A stretch of 64,000 nt of DNA, taken from contig JAACZU010000001.1 of the NCBI GenBank assembly GCA_009996615.1, positions 186,001 through 250,000 on the forward strand. The letters run 5' to 3'. Positions within the stretch are counted from its first letter, which is position 1. Each line of letters starts with the position of its first letter. Source of the stretch: Rhodanobacteraceae bacterium. Lineage in GTDB: Bacteria; Pseudomonadota; Gammaproteobacteria; Xanthomonadales; Rhodanobacteraceae. Positions 41,493 to 50,236 of this stretch are shown one piece after another. The notes beneath the pieces are model-generated. The model saw only the letters and a program-made list of their open reading frames with translations. It was not told the origin of the DNA and made no database searches. The position numbers were made by a program, and so were the translations under genes.

Positions 41493-43493
41493 TCACGGTG
41501 ACGGGGCCTGTTCCCGGTCTCGAACCGTCGCCATCAGCGGCAGCCGGCGGCGCCTGCCGCCGCCGGCGTCGCACACTGCGTTCGCGATTGCGGCCGCGGT
41601 CGGGACCGAGCCGGGTTCGCCGATGCCGGTCGGTGCTTGTGTCGCATCGCCGGTGAACACGACGTCGATCGCGTGCGGTGCGTCGGGGCAGCGTGCGATC
41701 GGGTAGTCGTGCCAGGTCGCGGCGCCGACGATGCCCTCGTGCAGCGGCAGTTCCTCGAGCACGGCCCAGCTCGCCGCCTGCTGGATGCCACCCTCGATCT
41801 GGTTGCGCGCGCCGTCCGGATGCACGAGGCGGCCGGCGTCGACCGCGCACCAGACGCGCTCGAGGCGGATGCGTTCGCCCTCCAGCACGACCTCGGCAAC
41901 CTGCGCGATGCGCGTGCCGCCGTAGTCGGCGCAGGCGACGCCGAAGCCGTGACCGGCCGCGTGCCGGCGCGCATCCCAGTCGCTGCGCCGGCGCACGGTT
42001 TCAAGCACGCGGCGCAGGCGCGTGTCGTCGAGCCGGCGCAGGCGGAACTGCAGCGGGTCCTCGCGCGCGGCCAGCGCGAGTTCGTCGACGAACGACTCGA
42101 TCGCGAACACGTTCGGTGCCGCGGCGAGCGAGCGGAACGCGCCCGAGCGCCCCTGTGCAGGCGCCACCTCCAGCTGCACCCGCGCCCGGCCGAGCCGGTA
42201 TGGCGGCAGCGCGTTGCGGCCGGCGGTCATCAGCAGGAACTCGGCCGGCACGTCCGCGCCGCCGTAGGTGTGCGGCTGCGTGCGCACGCGCTGGCGCCAG
42301 GCGGCGATCGTGCCGTCGGCATCGAGCGCGGCCTCGAACCAGGCCTCGAGCGGCGGCCGGTACGGGCTGAGCGCGAACTCCTCGGCGCGCGTCCACCGCA
42401 CGCGCACGGGACGCGCGACTGCGCGCGACAGTCGTACCGCATCGAGCGCGGCATCGCCGACGTTGCCGCGGCCGAACTGGCCGCTCATCAGTTGCGGATG
42501 CACGTGCACCCGCGCCGGACTCAGCCCGAGCAGGCCGGCGACCTCGTCGCGCAGGCCGAATGGCCGCTGCGTGGCGACGTACAGGTCGGTGCGATCGGCG
42601 CGCACGTCGGCGACCGCGGCGCCCGGGCAGATCGTCGCGTGCGCGATCGGCGGCATGTGATAGTGCGCGGTCACACGCCGCGCCGCCGCTGCGAGCGCGG
42701 CATCGGTGCCGGCGTCGTCGCGCAGCACGGCCTCGAAAGGCGCGCCCGCAATCGGCGGCGCGTCCCATTGCGCCGTCATCATCTGCGCCGCGGCGAGTGC
42801 CTGCGCATCGTGCTGCGCGACCACGCCGACGAAATCGCCGTCGACGACCACGGCCAGCACGCCCGGCAGCGCGCGCGCGGCGGTGGCATCGAGCATGCGC
42901 AGGCGGCTGCCCGGGCGCGGCGGATGCAGCACGTGGCCGTGCAGCAGGCCAGGCAGGCGCACGTCGGCGGCGTAGCGGGCCGCGCCGGTGACGATCGCGC
43001 GCGCCTCCGGCCGGAACGGCTTCGCCTCCGGTATCGACGCGGCGACGAGGGTGGACGGCTCGGGCAACGGGCCGGCCAGCGGCTCGGCGGCGACCAGCTC
43101 CGCATAGCTCAGCACGCGCCCGTCCGGCGCGAGTACCGCGCCATCGCGTACATGCAGGCTGTCCACCGGAAGCCGCCAGCGCGCGCCGGCGCGTTCGAGC
43201 AGCTGGCGCCGCGCGAGCGCCGCGGCGACGCGCAGCACCTCGCCGTCGGTGGCCGTGGACAGCGAGCCGAACGTGCCCATGTCCCACGGCACGCGCTCGG
43301 TCTCGCCGAGTTCGATGCGCACGCGTTCGATCGGCACGGCCAGTTCGGCAGCGACGGTGCGCGCGAAGCCGGCGCGGATGCCCTGGCCGTACTCGACCTT
43401 GCCCGAGCGCGCCACGACGGTGCCGTCCGGCTCGATCGCCAGGCGCTGCTCGAGCCGCTGCGGCGGCCGGCCCCATTCGCCCACGTCGTTCAT
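41493..43493 (-). CDS. molybdopterin-binding subunit of a xanthine dehydrogenase family enzyme (IorB/NicB-like)
   Basis: A 666-residue large subunit of a molybdenum hydroxylase. It starts with the cofactor half-domain (VARSGKVEYGQGI, ERVRIELGETERVPWD) before the aldehyde-oxidase a/b hammerhead (GAARYAADVRLPGLLHGHVL), the arrangement of isoquinoline oxidoreductase IorB and nicotinate hydroxylase NicB. The C-terminal GIGEPGSVPTAAAIANAV contains the catalytic Glu. There is no evident Tat signal. Shorter than many homologues (about 730). It overlaps the [2Fe-2S] gene by four bases, and a cytochrome c gene precedes both, so electrons likely go from substrate via Fe-S to cytochrome c. Substrate unknown; aldehyde or N-heterocycle. 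Confidence 0.88.
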   Translation of the reverse strand: MNDVGEWGRPPQRLEQRLAIEPDGTVVARSGKVEYGQGIRAGFARTVAAELAVPIERVRIELGETERVPWDMGTFGSLSTATDGEVLRVAAALARRQLLERAGARWRLPVDSLHVRDGAVLAPDGRVLSYAELVAAEPLAGPLPEPSTLVAASIPEAKPFRPEARAIVTGAARYAADVRLPGLLHGHVLHPPRPGSRLRMLDATAARALPGVLAVVVDGDFVGVVAQHDAQALAAAQMMTAQWDAPPIAGAPFEAVLRDDAGTDAALAAAARRVTAHYHMPPIAHATICPGAAVADVRADRTDLYVATQRPFGLRDEVAGLLGLSPARVHVHPQLMSGQFGRGNVGDAALDAVRLSRAVARPVRVRWTRAEEFALSPYRPPLEAWFEAALDADGTIAAWRQRVRTQPHTYGGADVPAEFLLMTAGRNALPPYRLGRARVQLEVAPAQGRSGAFRSLAAAPNVFAIESFVDELALAAREDPLQFRLRRLDDTRLRRVLETVRRRSDWDARRHAAGHGFGVACADYGGTRIAQVAEVVLEGERIRLERVWCAVDAGRLVHPDGARNQIEGGIQQAASWAVLEELPLHEGIVGAATWHDYPIARCPDAPHAIDVVFTGDATQAPTGIGEPGSVPTAAAIANAVCDAGGGRRRRLPLMATVRDREQAPSP

Positions 43494-43942
43494 GGCGTCG
43501 CCGCCGCCCGCTGCACCGCGCGGATCGCGCGCAGGTAGACGCCGCAGCGGCACAGGTGCGGCGCCAGCGCGGCGCGGATCTGCGCCTCGGTCGGCGCCGG
43601 CGTGCGCGCGAGCAGCGACACCGCCGAGAGGATCATGCCGCTGGTGCAGGCGCCGCACTGCATCGCGTCCTCGTCGATGAAGGCGCGCTGGACGCGGTGC
43701 AGCTCGCCGTCCTGCGCGAGTCCCTCGATCGTGACGATGCGCTTGCCGGCGACCTCGTCGGCGCCCGTCGTGCACGCCGCGACGGGCTGCCCGTCGACGA
43801 GCACGAAGCAGGCGCCGCAGATGCCGTGGCCGCAGCCGAAGCGTGCGCCGGTCAGGCCGAGGTCGTCGCGCAGCAGGTCGAGCAGACGCTTGCCATCGGC
43901 CACCGCCAGCTCGTGCACGGTGCCGTTGACCTCCAGGCGCAT
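43490..43942 (-). CDS. [2Fe-2S] subunit of a molybdenum hydroxylase (IorA/NicA/CoxS-like)
   Basis: A 150-residue small subunit with two [2Fe-2S] clusters: the plant-type site CGHGICGACFVLVDG...C in the first half and the helical site AMQCGACTSGMIL...HLCRCGVY in the second. It carries electrons from the molybdenum centre of the 41493 gene product. The ATG at 43942 gives the normal MRLEVNGTVHEL start. Spacing to the upstream cytochrome gene is 19 bases. Confidence 0.93.
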   Translation of the reverse strand: MRLEVNGTVHELAVADGKRLLDLLRDDLGLTGARFGCGHGICGACFVLVDGQPVAACTTGADEVAGKRIVTIEGLAQDGELHRVQRAFIDEDAMQCGACTSGMILSAVSLLARTPAPTEAQIRAALAPHLCRCGVYLRAIRAVQRAAATP

Positions 43943-43961
43943 GGCTGCCCTGCCCGCCGCG

Positions 43962-44579
43962 CTACAGCGACTGCACGTAGGCCGCGACCGCGTCGATCTC
44001 GTCCGGCGTGAGGTCCTTGACGATGCCGTGCATGACCGGCGAATCGCGCAGGCGCTGCTGGATCGCCTTGAGCTGGTGCACGACGTACGGCGCGTGCTGG
44101 CCGGCCAGGCGCGGGAAGATGCCGTTGCCGGCCGCGTCCTTGCCGTGGCAGCTCGCACAGGCCGCAATGCCGCGCTCGGGCGAACCCTGCTCGAACAGGT
44201 GGCGGCCGCGCTCGATCAGCACCGGCGGCCCCTTCTTGCCGGCCGGCGGCGGCTGGTGCGCGTAGTAGCGCGCCAGCGCGTCGACGGTGGCGTCGTCGAT
44301 CAGCGCGGCCATCCCGAGCATGTAGTCGTGCGCCTCCGGCTCATTGCGTCCGCGCGCGGACTTGAACGTGCGGATCTGCATCGCGAGGTAGGCCTGCTGC
44401 TGCGCGGCGAGCTTGGGGAACGTCGGCGAGGTGCTGTCGCCGCCGGGGCCGTGGCAGCTCGAGCAGACCTGGGTGGCGAGCTTGGCCGCCGTCGCATCGT
44501 CCTCGGTCGACACGGCCGCACCGGTGCCGACGGCTGCCAGCACAAGCACGACGAGCCCGACCGCTGCATTCTTGCCCAT
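43962..44579 (-). CDS. diheme cytochrome c (c4-like)
   Basis: A 205-residue periplasmic cytochrome with a signal peptide and two class I heme sites: CSSCH near residue 40 and CASCH near 140, each followed by a distal Met segment (MLGMAAL and SPVMHGIVKDL). The two-domain structure is that of cytochrome c4. GGAGGAGG precedes the ATG at 44579. Gene position between the heme-porin and the molybdenum enzyme suggests it shuttles electrons between the periplasmic face and the outer membrane. Confidence 0.92.
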   Translation of the reverse strand: MGKNAAVGLVVLVLAAVGTGAAVSTEDDATAAKLATQVCSSCHGPGGDSTSPTFPKLAAQQQAYLAMQIRTFKSARGRNEPEAHDYMLGMAALIDDATVDALARYYAHQPPPAGKKGPPVLIERGRHLFEQGSPERGIAACASCHGKDAAGNGIFPRLAGQHAPYVVHQLKAIQQRLRDSPVMHGIVKDLTPDEIDAVAAYVQSL

Positions 44580-44605
44580 GTACCAGCCTCCTCCGCACGC
44601 GCGGC

Positions 44606-45988
44606 TCAGTAGACGAACCACGCGTTCACGAACCAGGTGTTGTTGTCCTTCGCCGAACGCCCGGCGCCGTCGTAGTTCGAGCGGCCGCCGTTGAACCTGG
44701 CGTAGTCGTAGTACTGCAGCATCAGGCGCAGGTTCTGGATCGGCAGGTAATCCAGCTCGAGGACGTAGCCGCGCGTGTCCGGCCGGCCGCTGGCGCTGCC
44801 GTCGACCGAGCCGGGCGCGTGCAGGCCGGCGTCGGTCGAGCCGGTGGTCGAGAACCAGGCCAGCGTCGCGCCGTAGCGGCGCTGGTAGTAGTAGCTCGCC
44901 TTGAGCTTGGTCGTGTTCAGCGTATCGCGCGGGTTGGCCGGGGTCGGCCCGGCGCCGATCGGCTCGCCGGCGGCGGTGGCCGGGAAGCTGGCGCGGTAGT
45001 CCTGCCGCTCATGGATGCGCGTGGCCTGCAGCGTGAACGTGTGCGGGTCGGTGATGTACTGGTACTGCGCGTCGATCGCGGTGTCGGTGTAGCGGTCGGT
45101 CGGCGTATAGGGCATCGTGTTGTCGGGATACAGCTTCACGCGCAGGCCGTAGGCGCCGAGCATCAGCGAGTGCGCTTCCCATTCACGGTTCCAGGCCAGC
45201 CGCCAGTACGAGTTGATGCCGGACAGGCGGTTCACGCCGCCCGGCGTATGCACGTCTTGGCCCGCGCGCAGCGGCGCGAAGAAGCCGTCGGCGGTGCGGT
45301 AGCCGGTGACTTCGGCGTACAGCATGCGGTTCCAGAACACGTAGCCGCCGAGTCCGGCGACCTGCTGCGCGAGCGTGCCGTCGAGCATCGTGGCCGCGGC
45401 CGGGCCGATCGCGTTCGGCGGCAGCGTGAACGGAAAGCCGAACGCCGGCGTGCTGTTCCACACGTCCTGCACGGTCGGGTTGTTGTGCAGGGTCAGGCCG
45501 TACAGCCAGCGCAACGCGGTGTCCTCCGCGTTGACCTTGCGGCCGACGACGCGCAGGTCGGTGTTGTCGATGCCGCTGTGGCCGACCGTCTTGCCGTCCG
45601 CGTTCACGTACAGGTTGTCGTAGGTCCACTGCACCCAGCCGCCGATGTTGTCGGTGACCTTGCCGGCGAGGAACAGGCTTGCCCCCGACAATTGCAGCGA
45701 GTCGGTCTTGGGCACGATCTCGTTGCCCTGGTCGTCGCGGTTGTGGCGCACGCCGGAGTCGCCGGCCTGCGCCATGAACGCGAGCGGCACCGCCTGGCGC
45801 CGGCCGATCGTGTAGCCGCTGAGCTTGAACAGGCGGCCATACGGCGTCAGCTCGGGAAAGCTGACGTGGCAGGCGACGCAGGCCTGCCCGGTCTGGCGCG
45901 CATAGGCCGGTAGCGCGCGCGCGCTGGTGCTCCAGCCAAGGATCGCGACGCACACCCACACCAGCATGCACAGCGGCGAGCGGGACAC
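44606..45988 (-). CDS. outer-membrane porin with N-terminal heme c motif (Cyc2-like fusion)
   Basis: A 460-residue exported protein. After a signal peptide the mature N-terminus LPAYARQTGQACVACH holds a single heme c site (Cys37-x-x-Cys40-His41), followed by SFPELTPYGRLFKLSGYTIG. The rest, from about residue 60, is rich in alternating aromatic/polar strands and ends in Tyr (WFVNAWFVY), as outer-membrane beta barrels do. A monoheme cytochrome fused to a porin is the plan of Cyc2 iron oxidases, and the ARQTG...CxxCH...GRxFKxxGY pattern is shared, though true orthology is unproven. The GTG at 45988 is chosen: it has AGGAGG eight bases upstream and a proper signal peptide; the longer TTG/ATG extension does not. 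Confidence 0.78.
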   Translation of the reverse strand: MSRSPLCMLVWVCVAILGWSTSARALPAYARQTGQACVACHVSFPELTPYGRLFKLSGYTIGRRQAVPLAFMAQAGDSGVRHNRDDQGNEIVPKTDSLQLSGASLFLAGKVTDNIGGWVQWTYDNLYVNADGKTVGHSGIDNTDLRVVGRKVNAEDTALRWLYGLTLHNNPTVQDVWNSTPAFGFPFTLPPNAIGPAAATMLDGTLAQQVAGLGGYVFWNRMLYAEVTGYRTADGFFAPLRAGQDVHTPGGVNRLSGINSYWRLAWNREWEAHSLMLGAYGLRVKLYPDNTMPYTPTDRYTDTAIDAQYQYITDPHTFTLQATRIHERQDYRASFPATAAGEPIGAGPTPANPRDTLNTTKLKASYYYQRRYGATLAWFSTTGSTDAGLHAPGSVDGSASGRPDTRGYVLELDYLPIQNLRLMLQYYDYARFNGGRSNYDGAGRSAKDNNTWFVNAWFVY

Positions 45989-46044
45989 GGCATGTCCTCC
46001 TGGCGCGTTGGACGGCAGCGTGAAGGCAACGCCCAAGCCATCAC

Positions 46045-46058
46045 TTGATCCACATCAA
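46045..46058 (-). promoter_or_regulatory. FNR-type box upstream of the cytochrome/porin operon
   Basis: Perfect TTGATCCACATCAA, 56 bases before the porin GTG, the same distance as in other sites of the island. It is also 87 bases before the divergent gene at 46146. The -10 elements on both sides are weak. Confidence 0.65.
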
Positions 46059-46145
46059 GCGCGGGCTGTCCGGGGCGCATGACTTGTGTCAAGGTGCTCC
46101 GGCAGGCCTTGCCGAAGAATGGTCCCAATCTGCGGAGGAATCGCG

Positions 46146-46445
46146 ATGTCCCCGTTCAACGACGACGACTGGCTGGCGCGCCGCATCGAGACCTTGCGGC
46201 CGGGCTGGCGCGGCCGTCTGGTGCTGCGCGCGCCGGAGGAAGCCGAATCCGGCGACACCGAGGAACTGTTCGCGACCGTGGTCGACGAACCCGAGCTCGA
46301 CCGCGATGCGGACGAGGAAGGCGTCGTCGACGCGACGATCACGCTGTGCGCGAACTACCGCAATGGCCGTTTCGTGCCGCTGGAAGGCGAACCACGCTTC
46401 AGCGTGCGCGCCTCGCAGGTGGTCGAGATGCAGGCGCTGCCGTAG
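46146..46445 (+). CDS. acidic hypothetical protein
   Basis: A 99-residue strongly acidic protein (many Glu and Asp, including DEPELDRDADEEGVVDA). An excellent GGAGGA site precedes the ATG. No signal peptide or helix is visible; the second half looks like beta strands (GRFVPLEGEPRFSVRASQVVE), so a small binding domain is possible. I do not recognise a family. It is divergent from the cytochrome operon across an FNR-type box and may share it. Confidence 0.7.
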   Translation: MSPFNDDDWLARRIETLRPGWRGRLVLRAPEEAESGDTEELFATVVDEPELDRDADEEGVVDATITLCANYRNGRFVPLEGEPRFSVRASQVVEMQALP

Positions 46446-46489
46446 CGCTCAGACGGCTCGAGAAAGCAGTTCGCCCGAGGAAACGCTGG

Positions 46490-46738
46490 ATGGCGCCCGA
46501 CTGGATGAGGGTACCGGTCGGCATCGCGTGCCTGGTGCTGGCCATCATCATCACCCTGCCCATTCCGTTGGGGCATGTGGTGCCGGGCACGGCGATCCCG
46601 CTGTGCTCCCTGGGCATGCTCGAACGCGACGGTATTGCCATCTGGCTCGGTCTGGCGGTAGCCGTGGCAGGCGTCATGCTTGTGGTGCTGGCGTCGGCAG
46701 GCCTCTATGGCGGGATGAACCACTTGTGGAAAGCATAG
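46490..46738 (+). CDS. ExoD C-terminal-like membrane protein (probable remnant)
   Basis: An 82-residue frame with two or three hydrophobic helices. Its sequence PIPLGHVVPGTAIPLCSLGMLERDG strongly resembles the second half of ExoD exopolysaccharide-synthesis proteins (PIPFGNxxPAxAIxxxxLGLLERDG; quoted here as a pattern). In-frame codons upstream to about 46449 still read LRRLEKAVRPRKRW, which also matches ExoD, but the N-terminal 100 residues are missing and the previous gene ends at 46445. It is most likely a 5'-truncated exoD; it may still be translated from the ATG at 46490. Confidence 0.6.
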   Translation: MAPDWMRVPVGIACLVLAIIITLPIPLGHVVPGTAIPLCSLGMLERDGIAIWLGLAVAVAGVMLVVLASAGLYGGMNHLWKA

Positions 46739-46773
46739 AACCCCGTCAGAGCGATCCATCACCCCCCAACGCA

Positions 46774-49080
46774 ATGAACACCATCGAGACCGCGCGCACG
46801 ACCAATCGCCTGCTGACGATCCTCAGCGCGCTGACGCTGGCGCTGGGCCTGCTGGCCCTGCTGGCCGGCAGGAAGGCGCTCGCCGACGTCTCGTTCCTGG
46901 CCGGCTCCGTCCCGCTGGCGATCGCGATCCTGGCATCGATCGTGATACGCCTGCTTCGGCGCGACATGGGCGTCGACGTGATTGCGCTGCTGGCGATCGG
47001 CGGTGCGCTGGCGCTGGGCGAATACCTCACGGCCAGCGTCATCGGCCTCATGTTTTCGACCGGCAAGGCGCTGGAGGATTACGCCGAAGGCAGGGCGATG
47101 AGGGCGATGTCGGCGCTGCTGGGGCGGGTGCCACGCACCGCCCGCCGCTACGACGGCGAGGAGCTCGTCCAGGTCCCGATAGACTCCGTGGTGCCGGGCG
47201 ACCGCCTGCTGGTGCGCAGCGGCGAGGTCGTTCCGGTCGACGGCCTGGTCGATTCCGCGATGGCAGTGCTCGACGAGTCCGCACTGACGGGCGAGCCGCT
47301 CCCGCTCAGGCGCGCTCGCGGCGAGCTGGTGCGCAGCGGTGTCCTCAACGCGGCGGCTCCGTTCGACCTGCTCGCCACGACCTCGGCCGCGGACAGCACG
47401 TTTACCGGCATCGTCAGGCTGGTCGAAGAGGCCCGGTGCAGCAAGGCGCCCTCTACGCGGCTGGCCGACCGCTACGGGCTGGTCTTCATACCGCTGTCGA
47501 TCATCGTCGCGGCGGTCGCTTGGGCGATCTCCGGCGATCCGGTGCGGGCCCTCGCGGTGCTGGTGGTGGCAACCCCCTGCCCGATGATCCTGGCGGTGCC
47601 GATCGCGATCGTTTCGGGCATGTCGCGGTGCGCCTCGCGCGGCGTGCTGATCAAGCGCGGGGGCGTCCTCGAGCAGCTGGCGCGGGGCCACGTCCTGTTC
47701 TTCGACAAGACCGGCACGTTGACCGCAGGTCACGCGCGACTGACCGCCATCGAGGCGGCCGGTGCGCTGGATACGGACGAACTGCTGCGTACCGCGGCCT
47801 CGCTGGAGCAGGCCTCGCAGCACGTACTGGCCGAGGCCATCGTGTCGTTCGCCAGGCAGCGCGGGCTGCGCCTGTCGCGCCCCTCCGCCGTGCACGAGGA
47901 GCATGGAGCCGGCCTCACCGGCTCGGTGGATGGTCGAACCGTGGTGGTCGGCAGCCATGCCTTCGTCTCGCGCATGGCGTCACCGGCCGACTGGGCCGAC
48001 GCGCTGCACCGGCGCGTGCGTGACGAGGCGGCCACCGGGGTGTTCGTGGCCGTCGACGGCGCGATCGCGGGCGCGTTGCTGCTGGGAGACGAAATCCGGC
48101 TCGACACGCCGCGCGCGCTGCGGCTGCTGCGCCGGGCGAAGATCGGGCGCATCGTGATGCTGACCGGCGATCATCGCGACATCGCCGAGGCCATCGGCGA
48201 CGCGCTCGGCGTCGACGAGGTGCTGGCCGGGCAGACGCCGGCCGACAAGCTGCGCGCGATCGAGGCCGCCAGGAATTCCGGCACGACGATCATGGTCGGC
48301 GATGGCATCAACGACGCGCCCGCGCTGGCCGCGGCCGACGTCGGCGTCGCGATGGGCGCGCGCGGCGCCGCGGCGTCGTCGGAAGCGGCCGGGATCGTGC
48401 TGCTCGTCGACCGGCTCGACCGCCTGGCGGAAGCGCTGGCGATCGCCCGCCGCACGCGCCGGATCGCGATCGAGAGCGTGATCGTCGGCATGAGCCTGTC
48501 GCTGGTCGCGATGGCCGTCGCCGCGCTCGGCTACCTGCCGCCGATCGCCGGCGCCATCCTGCAGGAAGGCATCGATGTCGCGGCGATCCTCAACGCGCTG
48601 CGCGCCCTGCGCGTGCGCGCGCCGCACGGCACTGCGCTGCGGCTCAATCCGTCGGAGACCGACCGCCTGCGGCAGGACCACCTGCAGTTGGCGCCGGTGC
48701 TCGACCGCATCCGCGCCTGCGCCGACCGGCTGCCGACCCTGTCCAGCGACGCGGTCCGGGCCGAGCTGGTCGAACTGAACGCGCTCGTGCGCAGCCGGCT
48801 GCTCGCGCACGAGCAGGAGGACGAAAGGACGCTCTATCCGAAGCTGGAGCCTCTCATCGGCGGCGACGACCCGCTGGCCGCGATGAGCCGGACGCATCGC
48901 GAGATCTTCCGGCTCGGCCACCAGCTGCAGAAGGCCACCGACAACCTGCTCGACGGCCACCTGCCCGCGACCGGCATCCAGGATCTGCAGCGCGCGCTGT
49001 ACGGCCTCGACGCGATCCTGCGATTGCACTTCGCGCAGGAGGACGAGATCTACCACGCGATCACCGAGGCGGCCGCCTGA
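46774..49080 (+). CDS. P1B-type metal ATPase with C-terminal hemerythrin-like domain
   Basis: A 768-residue fusion. Residues 1-620 form a P-type ATPase: no N-terminal metal-binding domain, helices from residue 13, actuator TGE loop (LTGEPLPL, 172-174), membrane metal motif TPCP (267-270), phosphorylation site DKTGT (Asp311), and GDGINDAPAL hinge motif. Residues about 636-768 are a hemerythrin-like four-helix bundle with the metal ligand pattern DHLQL, LLAHEQEDERTLYP, MSRTHREIF and LHFAQEDEIYHAI. Hemerythrin domains bind a di-iron centre and oxygen or NO. The ion moved is not certain from the TPC motif. The ATG at 46774 is 35 bases after the exoD-like frame. Confidence 0.9.
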   Translation: MNTIETARTTNRLLTILSALTLALGLLALLAGRKALADVSFLAGSVPLAIAILASIVIRLLRRDMGVDVIALLAIGGALALGEYLTASVIGLMFSTGKALEDYAEGRAMRAMSALLGRVPRTARRYDGEELVQVPIDSVVPGDRLLVRSGEVVPVDGLVDSAMAVLDESALTGEPLPLRRARGELVRSGVLNAAAPFDLLATTSAADSTFTGIVRLVEEARCSKAPSTRLADRYGLVFIPLSIIVAAVAWAISGDPVRALAVLVVATPCPMILAVPIAIVSGMSRCASRGVLIKRGGVLEQLARGHVLFFDKTGTLTAGHARLTAIEAAGALDTDELLRTAASLEQASQHVLAEAIVSFARQRGLRLSRPSAVHEEHGAGLTGSVDGRTVVVGSHAFVSRMASPADWADALHRRVRDEAATGVFVAVDGAIAGALLLGDEIRLDTPRALRLLRRAKIGRIVMLTGDHRDIAEAIGDALGVDEVLAGQTPADKLRAIEAARNSGTTIMVGDGINDAPALAAADVGVAMGARGAAASSEAAGIVLLVDRLDRLAEALAIARRTRRIAIESVIVGMSLSLVAMAVAALGYLPPIAGAILQEGIDVAAILNALRALRVRAPHGTALRLNPSETDRLRQDHLQLAPVLDRIRACADRLPTLSSDAVRAELVELNALVRSRLLAHEQEDERTLYPKLEPLIGGDDPLAAMSRTHREIFRLGHQLQKATDNLLDGHLPATGIQDLQRALYGLDAILRLHFAQEDEIYHAITEAAA

Positions 49081-49127
49081 GGGGTGACGCTGGCGCGCCG
49101 GTTCGCGGCCGCGCCGCTGGCGTGGAA

Positions 49128-49168
49128 GCGGTGGGACTCGCCGCTGCGCGGCTGCGGCCCACCCTACG
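49128..49168 (-). repeat. dispersed 41-bp repeat, copy 2
   Basis: Identical over 41 bases to the reverse complement of 29706-29746. Lies in the 122-base gap between the convergent ATPase and alcohol dehydrogenase genes and can itself fold (GCCGCTGCGCGGC). Confidence 0.85.
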
Positions 49169-49202
49169 AGGGCGATGGGTTCTGCGCCCTGCTTGTCGGC
49201 CC

Positions 49203-50201
49203 TCAGCCCGCCCCCGGCACCAGCACCGCCGCGCCCTGCAGGCGCCCGGCGCGCAGGTCGGCGAGCGCTTCGTTGGCCTGCTCCAGGCGGTAGCGCGTGA
49301 CGTGGCTGGCGACGCCGGCCGCGGCGGCGGCGGCGAGGAAGCCGTGGCCGTCGGCGCGGGTCAGGTTGGCGACCGAGAGGAGCTGGCGCTCTTCCCACAA
49401 CAACCGGTACGGGAACGACGGGATGTCGGACATGTGGATGCCGCCGCAGACCACGCGGCCGCCTTTGCGCACTGCCGCCAGCGCGCGTGGCACGAGTTCG
49501 CCGGCCGGTGCGAACAGGATCGCGGCGTCGAGCGGCTGCGGCGGCGCCTGCGTCGAGTCGCCGGCCCAGTCGGCGCCGAGCGTGCGCGCGAAATCCTGGC
49601 TGGCGCGGTCGCCCGGGCGCGTGAACGCGAACACGCGCCGGCCCTGCCAGCGCGCGACCTGCGCCAGCAGGTGTGCGGCGGCGCCGAAGCCGTACAGGCC
49701 GAGCCGCTCGCCCGGCCCGGCCGCCTGCAGCGCGCGCCAGCCGATCAGGCCGGCGCACAGCAGCGGTGCGGCCGCGGCCGGATCGGGGAATTGCGCCGCT
49801 GGCAGCGGCAGGCAGAACGCGGCCTCGGCGATGACGTGCGTGGCGTAGCCGCCGTCGCGCGTGCAGCCGGTGAACTGCGGTGTGTCGCACAGGTTCTCGC
49901 GCCCGCTGCGGCAGTAGTCGCAGTGGCCGCAACTGTGGCCGAGCCAAGGCACGCCGACGCGCTCGCCCGGCGCCGGCGCGGTGACGCCTCCGCCGACCGC
50001 CTCGACGACGCCGACGATCTCGTGGCCGGGAATCACCGGCAGGCGCGCCTGCGGCAGCTCGCCGTCGACGAGGTGCAGGTCGGTGCGGCACACGCCGCAG
50101 GCCTCCACGCGCAGGCGCACCTGGCCTGTGCCGGGCACCGGCAGTTCGCGGCGCTCGGGCACCAGCGCCGCGCCGACCGCCGTGGCCACCATCGCGTGCA
50201 T
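49203..50201 (-). CDS. zinc-dependent alcohol dehydrogenase family protein
   Basis: A 332-residue medium-chain dehydrogenase. The catalytic zinc site is shown by GVCRTDLHL and GHEIVGVV, and the structural zinc by SCGHCDYCRSGRENLC. The Rossmann loop reads GLYGFGAAAHL (a variant of GxGxxG) and the C-terminus lacks a few residues of typical AdhP. Members of this subgroup (YogA/AdhA-like) are induced at low oxygen in Pseudomonas. The ATG at 50201 follows a GGAGG. It comes after two L,D-transpeptidase genes on the same strand. Confidence 0.9.
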   Translation of the reverse strand: MHAMVATAVGAALVPERRELPVPGTGQVRLRVEACGVCRTDLHLVDGELPQARLPVIPGHEIVGVVEAVGGGVTAPAPGERVGVPWLGHSCGHCDYCRSGRENLCDTPQFTGCTRDGGYATHVIAEAAFCLPLPAAQFPDPAAAAPLLCAGLIGWRALQAAGPGERLGLYGFGAAAHLLAQVARWQGRRVFAFTRPGDRASQDFARTLGADWAGDSTQAPPQPLDAAILFAPAGELVPRALAAVRKGGRVVCGGIHMSDIPSFPYRLLWEERQLLSVANLTRADGHGFLAAAAAAGVASHVTRYRLEQANEALADLRAGRLQGAAVLVPGAG

Positions 50202-50236
50202 GCCTCGTACCTCCGCGTCGATGCCGCGTCCGCTCG

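Noticed and set aside
46079-46096. ACTTGTGTCAAGG considered as a further FNR-type box
   Set aside because: The half-sites are separated by only one or two bases, not the required spacing.
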